Made by a program: the position numbers and the translations under genes. From positions 34,664 to 98,663 of the forward strand of contig CALKCL010000001.1 of NCBI GenBank assembly GCA_938082545.1: a DNA stretch of 64,000 nt, in the 5' to 3' direction. The stretch is from an uncultured Gammaproteobacteria bacterium. Its GTDB lineage: Bacteria; Pseudomonadota; Gammaproteobacteria; Ga0077536. Below the pieces are notes generated by a model. That model saw nothing but the letters and a program-made list of their open reading frames with translations. It did no database searches and was not told the origin of the DNA. This document shows positions 17,219 to 26,025 of this stretch, in pieces. Position 1 is the first letter of the stretch. The number at the start of each line of letters is the position of its first letter.

Positions 17219-17872
17219 ATGTCTGTTTCACAACCACTAATTCACGATAGGCCAAGCCACGCTGAGAGAACAGCTCTTTCGGACGCTCGTATGGTTGATG
17301 CAGCCGTTGGACTTATCTGTTCTAAGGGAGCGACAAAGACCACACTTAAAGAAGTTGGTGAGATTGCAGGTTATAGTCGAGGGTTAGCTAGTCAGCGATT
17401 TGGTAGCAAAGACAAGCTTTTTACTTTTATAGTTAGATCAGTCGGGGAACTTTGGTTAGGAGACCTTCGACGGGCGGTGCTAGATAACGTTGGCATAGAA
17501 GCTATAGAGAAAGCTCTCGATGCGCACTACGCTTTGATCGTTAGGGATGCACCCGCTATCCGGGCATTCTACATTCTCTGGTTTAAATCAATAGGGCCGG
17601 ATGAAGAGCTGAAAAAGGTTGTAGCTAATATCCATGACCGGCGGCGTAAAGACGTCGAGAAATGGTTGAGAAAAGCGGTCTTCACGGGGGAGCTTTCTAA
17701 AGAAGTCGATTGTAAAAGCGCCGCTCAGAATTTCTGCGCAGCGATCATTGGTGTGGTTTACCAGTGGCTGGCTAATCCAGCAGACAAAGTACAAATCAAA
17801 GCATTACATGAAACATTGAAGTTACAAACAATTTTGTCTTTGAGACGAAATTCAGTAGGGAGTATGACATGA
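17219..17872 (+). CDS. TetR/AcrR family transcriptional regulator
   Basis: The 217-aa protein has an N-terminal TetR helix-turn-helix (MVDAAVGLICSKGATKTTLKEVGEIAGYSRGLASQRFGSKDKLF, about 25-67) and a helical ligand-binding C-terminal domain. Its last four bases (ATGA) overlap the start of icmF, so the regulator and the mutase are translationally coupled. A perfect palindrome lies just upstream. By analogy with fatty-acid and branched-chain regulators of this family, an acyl-CoA intermediate is a plausible ligand. The ribosome site is weak. Which other cluster genes it controls cannot be told. Confidence 0.88.
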   Translation: MSVSQPLIHDRPSHAERTALSDARMVDAAVGLICSKGATKTTLKEVGEIAGYSRGLASQRFGSKDKLFTFIVRSVGELWLGDLRRAVLDNVGIEAIEKALDAHYALIVRDAPAIRAFYILWFKSIGPDEELKKVVANIHDRRRKDVEKWLRKAVFTGELSKEVDCKSAAQNFCAAIIGVVYQWLANPADKVQIKALHETLKLQTILSLRRNSVGSMT

Positions 17873-20800
17873 GTATTAGAGCACAAGATGTTGCTGGCAA
17901 TTTAGATATTGTGACTGAGGGATCTCCAATGAGGTTTGTCACCGCGGCATCCTTATTTGACGGACATGATGCAGCTATCAATGTGATGAGAAGAATGATC
18001 CAGGCTGAGGGAGTGGAAGTCATCCACTTAGGACACAATCGCTCAGTTGCCGACGTGGTTCGCGCAGCAATACAAGAAGACGCTGATGGAATTGCGATGA
18101 GTTCCTATCAAGGGGGCCATAACGAATATTTCAAATATATGGTCGATATGCTCCGAGAAGCGGGAGCCGGTCACATCCGTGTATTTGGGGGTGGTGGGGG
18201 AACAATCACACCTGAAGAAATTGCTGAATTAGAAGATTACGGGGTGGAACGTATCTATCACCCTAATGATGGAATGAAAATGGGTCTAGATGGGATGATT
18301 CGTGATCTAGTTGAACGCGCTAGTAAAGCACGACAATCCTCACAACTTCCCGACTCATTATCGATAGACGACTTCTATAGCGTGGCACGGACTTTATCTG
18401 CCCTGGAAGACTGCGTAATTGGGGAACAGAAGTTAGAAACACTCCGAAAAGAATGGAAAATGGCTTCCGGTACTACGCCTGTCATTGGTATTACAGGGAC
18501 AGGTGGCGCGGGCAAAAGTAGCGTTACTGACGAAATAATGTCTCGTTTCTGTCAATATTTTCCCGATAAGAAAATTGCAGTATTGGCGGTAGATCCTACC
18601 CGTAGAAGAACAGGTGGGGCACTGTTGGGCGATCGAATCAGGATGAATAGCCTTAGACATGAAAATCTATTTATGAGGTCGATGGCTACAAGAAGGCAGC
18701 ACCTTTCGACGAGCGAGATGCTAGCTGATGCAATTACCTTTCTGAAATCAGTTGGGTTTGACATGATTATTGTTGAAACGGCAGGCATAGGGCAGAGCGA
18801 TAGTCAGATTGTTGATTTGGTGGATATCTCCGCTTACATCATGACCAGCGAATACGGGGCAGCGAGCCAACTGGAAAAAATCGACATGCTCGACTTTGCT
18901 GATGTGATTGTTTTGAACAAGTACGACAAAAGAGGAGCGGAGGACGCTCTGCGAGATGTAAGAAAACAATGGAAAAGAAACCACGTCAAGTTTGATGCGA
19001 CGGATGAAGAAATCCCCGTGTACCCTACGATTGCAAGTCAGTTTAATGACCCCGGTATTTCCTGGATGTTTTCAGAACTTTGTCAAAAACTATGTACGTT
19101 AGTAGGTGATGATAGGTGGCTGGTGAATGCTGATAATGCTAACAAAGAACCTAGAGCAACAGTGCTGATCCCAGGACAAAGAGTTAGGTATCTAGCTGAG
19201 ATAGCGGAACAAGGGAGAAGTATTAATTCTACGATAGAGACCATGTGTGAGAACGCCGCCCGTGCGCAATACTGTCATGCGGCCTTGCGGGAGATAGGGG
19301 ATGACCTATTGCCTCTAGAGCTAGAGTCGTATTCACATTCTGCTTTAACTGAGGGGTCGGATAAATCTCTTCTGACTCTAAGGCAACGTTATAATTCTTC
19401 ACTCGAAGACATGGGGACTGAAGCACGACAGCTCTTGTTAGCTTGGCCAGAGAGACTTTCCGAAATAACTGCTGAAGAATACAACTACGATGTGCGCGGC
19501 AAAGTTGTCACGGGGAGCAACTATAAATTAAGTCTCAGTCGACAAAAAATTCCAAAGATAGCCCCTCCAAGGTTCGACGGATGGTCGGATCTCCTCCGAT
19601 TTTTGATGAAAGAAAATTTACCTGGTGCCTATCCCTATACCGGAGGTACATTCCCTTACAGACGAGAAGGTGAAGATCCAATTAGAATGTTTGCTGGTGA
19701 AGGGACTCCTGAGCGTACAAATAGACGATTTCATTACTTATCTGAAGGTCAACCCGCGGCCCGACTTTCTACTGCCTTTGATTCTGTTACTTTATATGGT
19801 GAGGATCCGCATGAAAGGCCAGACATTTACGGTAAAGTGGGAAACTCCGGAGTATCCATTGCTACGGTAGATGATGCGAAAAAACTTTATTCTGGTTTCG
19901 ACTTGTGCTCTCCAACTACTTCAGTTTCTATGACTATCAATGGACCAGCACCGATTATTCTTGCTTTTTTTATGAATGCGGCGATTGATCAACAAGTAGA
20001 GAAATACCTAAAAGAAACTGGGCAATGGCCTGCTGCGGAAGAGAAAATAGCTGAAATTTTCAAAGGCAAACAGCGCCCTTCATATGTGGGGCAATTGCCA
20101 CCTCAAAACGATGGTTTAGGACTTGGTTTGTTGGGCCTTTCCGGAGATCAATTGGTCGACGAAGAAACTTATCAAGAAATAAAAAACCGGACGTTAAAGT
20201 CTGTCAGAGGGACTGTCCAAGCGGATATCCTTAAAGAAGATCAAGCCCAAAATACCTGCATTTTTTCAACAGAGTTTGCAATGAAAGCTATGGGAGATAT
20301 GCAGGCGTACTTTGTACAGCAAGAGATTCGAAACTTCTATAGCGTTTCAATAAGCGGATACCATATTGCCGAAGCAGGGGCAAATCCAATCTCCCAACTG
20401 GCATTTACTCTGTCTAATGGTTTCACGATAGTAGAATACTATTTAGCTCGAGGTATGAGTATTGATGAGTTTGCGCCTAATCTAAGTTTTTTCTTTTCCA
20501 ACGGAATGGATCCTGAATACACCGTAATTGGCCGAGTGGCTCGACGGATATGGGCACGAGCGATGAGAGACCGCTATGGTGCTAGCGCCAAAAGCCAACA
20601 ACTTAAATATCATATTCAAACATCAGGACGAAGTCTGCATGCTCAAGAAATAAGCTTCAACGATATCCGAACAACCTTGCAAGCTCTTTATGCGCTTCTT
20701 GATAACTGTAATAGTTTACACACCAATGCCTATGATGAAGCCATAACCACACCTACTGAGGAATCTGTGCGACGTGCTGTTGCCATTCAATTGGTTATAA

Positions 20801-21309
20801 ACCGTGAGTTTGGCTTGAATATTTGTGAAAACACCTGGCAAGGGTCGTTCATTGCTAATGAACTAACGGATTTAGTTGAAGAAGCTGTCTATAAAGAGTT
20901 TGACAGTATATCTGAACGTGGAGGTGTCTTAGGTGCGATGGATACTATGTATCAACGCTCAAAAATTCAAGATGAAAGTATGTATTACGAGCACAAAAAG
21001 CATGATGGGAGTCTTCCCTTAATAGGCGTTAATACGTTTCTTCCAAAAGAAGGGCACGAAGACGCGGTTACCGTGTTAGAACTAATGAGATCAACAGATG
21101 TCGAGAAGCAAGAGCAAATCAAATCTCTAAGAAATTTTCAATCTATCCATAACATGCAGTGTAAAGATGAGCTTGCGGCCTTACAGGAGATTGCCAGGCA
21201 ACGGGGAAATGTATTCGAGAGGCTCATGACTACAGCAAAACATGCAACTCTAGGCCAAATCTCTGGAGCCTTATATGACGTTGGTGGCGAGTATAGGCGC
21301 AACATGTAG
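17869..21309 (+). CDS. icmF: Fused isobutyryl-CoA mutase (B12-dependent) with built-in G-protein chaperone
   Basis: The 1146-aa protein has the three-part IcmF layout. The cobalamin-binding domain comes first (about 21-140), with FDGHDAA giving His33 as lower axial ligand and GGGGGTI. A MeaB-like GTPase follows, with P-loop GTGGAGKS at 210-217, RRRTGG, ETAGIG and NKYD at 350-353. The coenzyme-B12 mutase barrel fills the C-terminal half (YPYTGGTFPYR, RGTVQADILKEDQAQNTCIF, SISGYHIAEAGANP). It interconverts isobutyryl-CoA and n-butyryl-CoA, and related enzymes also rearrange pivalyl- or isovaleryl-CoA. The G domain protects and reloads the cofactor. It is slightly longer than the usual 1090 aa. 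It would let the cluster linearise branched or tertiary acyl-CoAs. Substrate preference needs active-site comparison. Confidence 0.95.
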   Translation: MSIRAQDVAGNLDIVTEGSPMRFVTAASLFDGHDAAINVMRRMIQAEGVEVIHLGHNRSVADVVRAAIQEDADGIAMSSYQGGHNEYFKYMVDMLREAGAGHIRVFGGGGGTITPEEIAELEDYGVERIYHPNDGMKMGLDGMIRDLVERASKARQSSQLPDSLSIDDFYSVARTLSALEDCVIGEQKLETLRKEWKMASGTTPVIGITGTGGAGKSSVTDEIMSRFCQYFPDKKIAVLAVDPTRRRTGGALLGDRIRMNSLRHENLFMRSMATRRQHLSTSEMLADAITFLKSVGFDMIIVETAGIGQSDSQIVDLVDISAYIMTSEYGAASQLEKIDMLDFADVIVLNKYDKRGAEDALRDVRKQWKRNHVKFDATDEEIPVYPTIASQFNDPGISWMFSELCQKLCTLVGDDRWLVNADNANKEPRATVLIPGQRVRYLAEIAEQGRSINSTIETMCENAARAQYCHAALREIGDDLLPLELESYSHSALTEGSDKSLLTLRQRYNSSLEDMGTEARQLLLAWPERLSEITAEEYNYDVRGKVVTGSNYKLSLSRQKIPKIAPPRFDGWSDLLRFLMKENLPGAYPYTGGTFPYRREGEDPIRMFAGEGTPERTNRRFHYLSEGQPAARLSTAFDSVTLYGEDPHERPDIYGKVGNSGVSIATVDDAKKLYSGFDLCSPTTSVSMTINGPAPIILAFFMNAAIDQQVEKYLKETGQWPAAEEKIAEIFKGKQRPSYVGQLPPQNDGLGLGLLGLSGDQLVDEETYQEIKNRTLKSVRGTVQADILKEDQAQNTCIFSTEFAMKAMGDMQAYFVQQEIRNFYSVSISGYHIAEAGANPISQLAFTLSNGFTIVEYYLARGMSIDEFAPNLSFFFSNGMDPEYTVIGRVARRIWARAMRDRYGASAKSQQLKYHIQTSGRSLHAQEISFNDIRTTLQALYALLDNCNSLHTNAYDEAITTPTEESVRRAVAIQLVINREFGLNICENTWQGSFIANELTDLVEEAVYKEFDSISERGGVLGAMDTMYQRSKIQDESMYYEHKKHDGSLPLIGVNTFLPKEGHEDAVTVLELMRSTDVEKQEQIKSLRNFQSIHNMQCKDELAALQEIARQRGNVFERLMTTAKHATLGQISGALYDVGGEYRRNM

Positions 21310-21313
21310 TCAT

Positions 21314-22135
21314 ATGTCTTTGTTCATCGACGATCACGGACAGAAGCATGAGAGCGCTGGCTCAAACCCCAGGATTGTGTCGTTGGTGCCTAGTATTACA
21401 GAATTGCTCTTTGAACTAGGATTGGAAGAAGAAATAGTTGGTAGAACCGGGTTTTGCATTCACCCCAAAACACAAGTTGAACGAGTCCCTAAACTAGGGG
21501 GCACTAAAGATGTCGATTTGAAAAAACTGAAGGCGCTAGAGCCAACCCATGTGATTCTAAATATAGACGAAAACACTTTAGCAACTTTTAATTTGATTAG
21601 TAAATTTGTCCAAAATATTATTGTCACACACCCTAACGCTCCCGAAGATAATATAAAATTGTATCGATTAATTGGTGGGGTTTTTAACCGTTCTCAAATG
21701 GCTGAATCTCTGGTGGGGCAATTTGAACAAAAACTATTGTGCCTTCGACTGAATCAAAAACACTTGCCGCAGAGGAAAATTCTTTATTTGATTTGGAAGA
21801 AACCGTGGATGTCTGTGAATAGAGACACGTATATCGCAAACATGTTAAAGCTCATAAACTGCAGAGTAGTAACATATAGATGCGAGGCTAGATATCCAAC
21901 ATGCAGCTTGGAGTCGCTACTTTCATATGAGACTGATATGTGCCTGTTAAGTAGTGAACCGTACCCATTTAAGAGCAAACACATTGTGGAACTCGAGTCC
22001 CTTTTAAACCTATTTGATAAAGTACGATTGGTCGATGGAGAAATGTTTTCGTGGTACGGAAGCCGTGCTATTTTAGCTCTCGATTATTTAGACTCATTGA
22101 ACCAAGATTGGCTTGCTCGGGAAACGCGTTTATGA
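21314..22135 (+). CDS. Helical-backbone metal receptor, BtuF/TroA-like protein lacking a signal peptide
   Basis: The ATG at 21314 (MSLFIDD), just after the icmF stop, fits better than the track's start inside icmF. The resulting 273-aa protein resembles class III periplasmic binding proteins: RIVSLVPSITELLFELGLEEEIVGRTGFC, KLGGTKDVDLKKLKALEPTHVI, and a C-terminal FSWYGSRAILALDYL region as in BtuF. No signal peptide or lipobox is visible at any start, so a cytoplasmic location is likely. Lying directly after B12-dependent icmF, it could bind cobalamin and serve as a local donor or buffer. That role is inference. A 4-bp ATGA overlap couples it to the DUF1289 gene. Confidence 0.75.
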   Translation: MSLFIDDHGQKHESAGSNPRIVSLVPSITELLFELGLEEEIVGRTGFCIHPKTQVERVPKLGGTKDVDLKKLKALEPTHVILNIDENTLATFNLISKFVQNIIVTHPNAPEDNIKLYRLIGGVFNRSQMAESLVGQFEQKLLCLRLNQKHLPQRKILYLIWKKPWMSVNRDTYIANMLKLINCRVVTYRCEARYPTCSLESLLSYETDMCLLSSEPYPFKSKHIVELESLLNLFDKVRLVDGEMFSWYGSRAILALDYLDSLNQDWLARETRL

Positions 22136-22314
22136 AAATAACATCGCCATGTATCAATCTGTGTGTGATTGAAGATGAACATTGTGCTGGATGCCTACGA
22201 ACGAGCGCAGAAATCTCTAATTGGCTGTTATATTCTGAAACAGAAAGAGCTATCGTTATGAGGCAACTTGGAGATAGGAAGAGACAAAAGCTGGAATTAA
22301 ACTTGTCGAAATAA
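22132..22314 (+). CDS. DUF1289 small cysteine-rich protein
   Basis: The true start is the ATG at 22132, overlapping the upstream stop by four bases; the track's longer ORF begins inside the upstream gene. The 60-aa product has the whole DUF1289 pattern: SPCINLCVIEDEHCAGCLRT, then EISNW and a closing RQLGDRKRQ. Four cysteines probably bind zinc or an iron-sulfur unit. The family is widespread in proteobacteria, often beside metabolic enzymes, and has no settled function. Coupling to the BtuF-like gene is the only context clue. Confidence 0.8.
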   Translation: MKITSPCINLCVIEDEHCAGCLRTSAEISNWLLYSETERAIVMRQLGDRKRQKLELNLSK

Positions 22315-22347
22315 ATGGCATTAACATATTAAAGAGGGAATTTAGAG

Positions 22348-23139
22348 ATGGATTTTGAAACCATAACATTTGAACGCGACGGTGCAGTTGCGATAATCAC
22401 GTTAAATAGGCCTGATGCCGCAAACAGCTTGAATGCCAAGATGTCAGAAGAGCTGGTTAAAATAGCTACCCATTGTGACTCCAATTCTGACATTCGGGCG
22501 GTAGTGTTTACTGGTGCCGGAAAAATGTTTTCGGCCGGCGGTGACCTCCATTCCTTTGCAGCGGAAGGTGACGGAATGGCTGAGTATATGCGTTATGCAA
22601 CAGCAGGATTGCACGCTGCAGTATCTCGCTTTGCTAGAATGAATGCTCCTTTCTTAGTTGCTGTAAACGGTGTCGCAGCAGGGGCCGGATTTTCTATGGC
22701 AATTACCGGTGATATGGTTTTTGCCGCCGATACTGCGAAATTCACGGAAGCGTACACTAAAGCTGGCGTTTCACCGGACGGAAGTAGTACTTGGTTTCTA
22801 CCCCGTCTAATAGGCAAAGTGAAAGCAATGCAATTAATCATGATGAACGATGTGCTGACCGCGGAACAGGCGCTTGATTGGGGGCTTATCAATGAGGTGG
22901 TTCCTGCGGATAAATTGATGTCTCGAGTAATGGAAGTAGCTCATCAGCTTGCCAAAGGTCCGACTTTGGCTTACGGCGAAGCAAAACGATTGGTTGTCGA
23001 CAGCTTGAGCAATGGATTAGAGACGCAAATGGAATTAGAGACTCGTGCCATTTCGGGACTAGCGAGGGCGTCTAAAGACACCCAAGAAGGTATTGCTGCT
23101 TTTGTCGGGAAGAGAAGCCCCGATTTTAAAGGACATTAG
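22348..23139 (+). CDS. Enoyl-CoA hydratase/isomerase (crotonase family, PaaG-like)
   Basis: The 263-aa crotonase-fold protein has the oxyanion-hole segments MFSAGGDL and VNGVAAGAGFSMAITGD. At the second acid position it carries an aspartate in AGVSPDGSSTWFLPRLIG, as in PaaG-type isomerases, rather than the paired glutamates of true hydratases. It is therefore more likely a double-bond isomerase or a hydratase with altered mechanism. AAAGAGGG lies upstream of the ATG. It is followed after 5 bp by a medium-chain reductase gene and is part of the same forward run. Confidence 0.87.
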   Translation: MDFETITFERDGAVAIITLNRPDAANSLNAKMSEELVKIATHCDSNSDIRAVVFTGAGKMFSAGGDLHSFAAEGDGMAEYMRYATAGLHAAVSRFARMNAPFLVAVNGVAAGAGFSMAITGDMVFAADTAKFTEAYTKAGVSPDGSSTWFLPRLIGKVKAMQLIMMNDVLTAEQALDWGLINEVVPADKLMSRVMEVAHQLAKGPTLAYGEAKRLVVDSLSNGLETQMELETRAISGLARASKDTQEGIAAFVGKRSPDFKGH

Positions 23140-23144
23140 ACTTC

Positions 23145-24152
23145 ATGAAAGCGCTAGTTCTTAGGGAAATTGGTGGGCCGGGTAACCTCTCGATAGAAAC
23201 GATTGAGACACCCACGCCGGGTAAAGGACAGGTGAGAGTCAAGCTGAAAGCAGCTGCACTTAACCGTCGTGATGTTTGGATAACTCTGGGCCAATATCCT
23301 AAAATAACCTTTCCTTGTGTTGCTGGTTCAGACGGAGCCGGTATAGTCGATGCTGTTGGAGAAAATGTATCTGATGCCTTAATAGGCAATGAAGTTGTTA
23401 TTTATCCTGCACTGGACTGGGGAGAAGATCCACTGTGCGGGGGAAAAGAATTTAGAGTGCTCGGAATGCCAGACCAAGGCACTTTTGCTGAATATATCTG
23501 TGTTCCCGCGGAGTCCATATCCGCGAAGCCGAAACATTTGAGTTGGGCCGAGGCAGCGGCTATCCCTCTCGCCGGTTTGACAGCTTGGAGAGCCGTTGTC
23601 ACACACGGACAGGTTAAGGCAGGCCAAAAAGTTCTTGTTACGGGGATTGGTGGTGGGGCCGCAGGGTTTGCCTTGAGATGGGCGCTAGCCAAGGGTGCTG
23701 AAGTAGTCTGTACTTCAAGCAGTCAAGATAAAATTGAGGCCGCTTGTCGGTTAGGCGCTCGTGATGGTTATGATTACACCGATGTTAACTGGGTCAAACA
23801 ACTTAAGGCTGAAGTCGGTAGTGTCGACTTAGTGATTGATAGTGCTGGAGGAGATGGCATGCCTCAAGTCCTTGATTCATTGAAAAACGGCGGTCGGTAT
23901 GTCTTTTTTGGCGCGACAAGAGGAAATTGCTCTTCGGGTTTGAATATGGCGAAGCTGTTTTTTAAACAGATTCGAATTCAAGGTACGACGATGGGTATGC
24001 CTGGGGAATTCAAGGAGATGATGGATTTTGTGTCTGAAAACAAAATAAGGCCAGTGATAGATAGTGTTTATGCCTTTGCAGATGGCATAACAGCGCATCA
24101 GAGAATGTTAGATTCAGAACAAATGGGCAAACTAGTGATAACTTTTGAGTAA
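23145..24152 (+). CDS. Medium-chain dehydrogenase/reductase, quinone-oxidoreductase-like
   Basis: This 335-aa MDR protein has the GroES-like N-terminal domain (NRRDVWITLGQYP, PCVAGSDGAGIV) and a Rossmann domain with VLVTGIGGGAAGFALRWALAKGAEV. The structural-zinc cysteine cluster of classical alcohol dehydrogenases is not visible, so it fits the zinc-independent or partly zinc-depleted quinone oxidoreductase/enoyl reductase branch. Probable reaction: NADPH-dependent reduction of an enone or enoyl-CoA. It sits between two crotonase genes in the cluster. Ribosome site weak; start supported by family N-terminus MKALVLREIG. Confidence 0.87.
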   Translation: MKALVLREIGGPGNLSIETIETPTPGKGQVRVKLKAAALNRRDVWITLGQYPKITFPCVAGSDGAGIVDAVGENVSDALIGNEVVIYPALDWGEDPLCGGKEFRVLGMPDQGTFAEYICVPAESISAKPKHLSWAEAAAIPLAGLTAWRAVVTHGQVKAGQKVLVTGIGGGAAGFALRWALAKGAEVVCTSSSQDKIEAACRLGARDGYDYTDVNWVKQLKAEVGSVDLVIDSAGGDGMPQVLDSLKNGGRYVFFGATRGNCSSGLNMAKLFFKQIRIQGTTMGMPGEFKEMMDFVSENKIRPVIDSVYAFADGITAHQRMLDSEQMGKLVITFE

Positions 24153-24210
24153 TTAACTGGACGACTAGGCTGCTGAATGAATTGAGATACGGGATATATG
24201 AGAGGTTAGT

Positions 24211-25005
24211 ATGGACGAAGAATTCGAAACTATATTGATTGAAAGACCCAGTCCGCACGTTATGGTTCTTAAATTCAACAGGCCAGAACGTGCTAACGCG
24301 ATGAACACCCAAATGGGCTTAGACTTAAGACAGGTATTCTTGGATCTCTATGTGGATACAAACGATGTTCGCTGTCTCGTGGTTACAGGTGCGGGAGAAA
24401 AAATATTTAGCGCTGGAGGAGATTTAAAAGATCGACACGGGATGACTGAAAGGCAGTGGAAAGCTCAGCATGCCATTTTTGAACAAATGGTTCGTCTTAT
24501 GAAAGATTGTCCTGTCCCTATAATTGGTGCGGTAAATGGCGCTGCTTACGGAGGCGGGTGTGAGTTCGCCTTAGGCTGTGATTTTTTATATGCATCTGAG
24601 ATTGCACGTTTCGCACTCACGGAAATTACCCTAGGTATTATGCCCGGAGCGGGAGGCACCTTAAATCTGCCTCATGCGGTAGGAGAAAGGCGTGCGCGGG
24701 AACTGATATATACGGGAAAACCTTTTAGTGCGAAAGAAGCTTACGATTGGGGATTGGTGAATGAAATTTTCCCGCTAAAAGAACTTATGAATGAGACGCT
24801 GAAGTGCGCCGAAACGATCGCCAACAATGCGCCGTTGTCTGTAAGACAAGCGAAAAAGTCGATCAGTGTGTCTATGCAGGCAGATAGAAGTACAGGTTAT
24901 ATGTATGAACTAGAGGCTTATAATCAAATGATTCCAACGAATGATCGGAATGAGGGAATTACTGCTTTTAATGAAAAGCGTAAGCCAAATTTCACAGGGA
25001 CATGA
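24211..25005 (+). CDS. Enoyl-CoA hydratase (crotonase family)
   Basis: The 264-aa protein keeps both acidic residues of classical hydratases: Glu in VNGAAYGGGCEFALGCD and Glu in ALTEITLGIMPGAGGTLNLP, with the oxyanion hole in FSAGGDLKD. It should hydrate a 2-enoyl-CoA to a 3-hydroxyacyl-CoA. It differs clearly from the PaaG-like paralogue at 22348, suggesting successive isomerisation and hydration steps. GAGAGG precedes the ATG. The HMG-CoA lyase gene follows after 6 bp, so the pair may resemble a leucine-type (methylglutaconyl-CoA hydratase to HMG-CoA lyase) sequence. Confidence 0.9.
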   Translation: MDEEFETILIERPSPHVMVLKFNRPERANAMNTQMGLDLRQVFLDLYVDTNDVRCLVVTGAGEKIFSAGGDLKDRHGMTERQWKAQHAIFEQMVRLMKDCPVPIIGAVNGAAYGGGCEFALGCDFLYASEIARFALTEITLGIMPGAGGTLNLPHAVGERRARELIYTGKPFSAKEAYDWGLVNEIFPLKELMNETLKCAETIANNAPLSVRQAKKSISVSMQADRSTGYMYELEAYNQMIPTNDRNEGITAFNEKRKPNFTGT

Positions 25006-25011
25006 AACTTC

Positions 25012-25962
25012 ATGAAGACGTCAAATAACCTGTCTAATAATGTTTGGGTTAGAGAAGTGGGGACCAGAGATGGCCTGCAGAGTATAGATACTATCTTCAC
25101 TACAGACTCAAAAATTGAATGGATAAAACAAGAAGCTGCTGCTGGAATTCCTGAAATTGAGGTCGGTTCATTCGTCCCCGCAAAATTGCTGCCTCAATTA
25201 GCTGACACGACCGACGTCATATCACAAACCTGCAAAATTAATGGTTTGCGGGTGTCGGCACTTGTTCCGAATTTTCGCGGCGCAATTGATGGTATGGGTT
25301 CAGGAGTTCATCAATTAAATTACGTTTTGTCGGTTTCAGAAGCGCATAGTCAGGCAAATACAAGAAAAACAGTTGAGGAGGCGGTATTAGATTTCAGCCG
25401 CATTGTCAGTTATCGAAAAGATAATCCAGAATACCACCATGTTCTTCTCGGAGCTGGTTTAGCTACAGCATTTGGTTGCACTATAGCCGGTCAAATTGAT
25501 GAGAAAGATGTACTGAATACATTAGAAGCTCTTCTCGAATTTTCACCTGATGAAGTAGTTGTTGCGGATACAGTGGGTTTTGCGAATCCCGCTCAATGTC
25601 GCAGAATTTTCAAGCAAGTGCTTGCTATGACAGGGAGTATTCCAGTGAGTGCACATTTCCACGATACCCGTGGATTGGGGCTGGCTAATGTCGCTGCGGC
25701 TTTAGATGTAGGCGTTAGACGATTTGATGCGTCGCTCGGTGGACTAGGAGGCTGTCCTTATGCCCCTGGTGCAAGTGGAAACGTCGTGACCGAAGACTTG
25801 GTCTTCATGTTAGACGCCATGGGCATGGATACAGGGATCTCATTGGACAAACTATTGCTCGCTCGAACGTTCATGGAAAGCAATCTAAATGGCGAAGTTA
25901 CGAAAGGTGCATTTGTACATGCCGGGTTCCCCAAAGGGTTCAAGTCAGAAAGTGTATTTTAA
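25012..25962 (+). CDS. Hydroxymethylglutaryl-CoA lyase
   Basis: The 316-aa DRE-TIM barrel protein has REVGTRDGLQ (catalytic Arg, metal Asp), EVGSFVPAKLLPQLADT, AHFHDTRGLGLANV (metal His pair) and the signature GGLGGCPYAPGASGNVVTED with the active-site cysteine. It cleaves 3-hydroxy-3-methylglutaryl-CoA to acetyl-CoA and acetoacetate, or a close homologue of that substrate. Lying 6 bp after an enoyl-CoA hydratase, it completes a leucine/isovalerate or terpenoid-like lower pathway. No methylcrotonyl-CoA carboxylase genes are in the window. Ribosome-binding site is weak. The size is normal for the family. Confidence 0.92.
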   Translation: MKTSNNLSNNVWVREVGTRDGLQSIDTIFTTDSKIEWIKQEAAAGIPEIEVGSFVPAKLLPQLADTTDVISQTCKINGLRVSALVPNFRGAIDGMGSGVHQLNYVLSVSEAHSQANTRKTVEEAVLDFSRIVSYRKDNPEYHHVLLGAGLATAFGCTIAGQIDEKDVLNTLEALLEFSPDEVVVADTVGFANPAQCRRIFKQVLAMTGSIPVSAHFHDTRGLGLANVAAALDVGVRRFDASLGGLGGCPYAPGASGNVVTEDLVFMLDAMGMDTGISLDKLLLARTFMESNLNGEVTKGAFVHAGFPKGFKSESVF

Positions 25963-25973
25963 AACAGTAAATA

Positions 25974-26002
25974 ATTCATGTTTAGCTCATTAAGCCATGA
26001 AT
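25974..26002 (+). other. Intergenic hairpin between HMG-CoA lyase and monooxygenase genes
   Basis: ATTCATG (25974-25980) and CATGAAT (25996-26002) are perfectly complementary, and GCT/AGC can pair inside the loop. No T-run follows, so terminator function is doubtful. Confidence 0.35.
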
Positions 26003-26025
26003 GTAAGAAATGAGGGAGATAGGGT

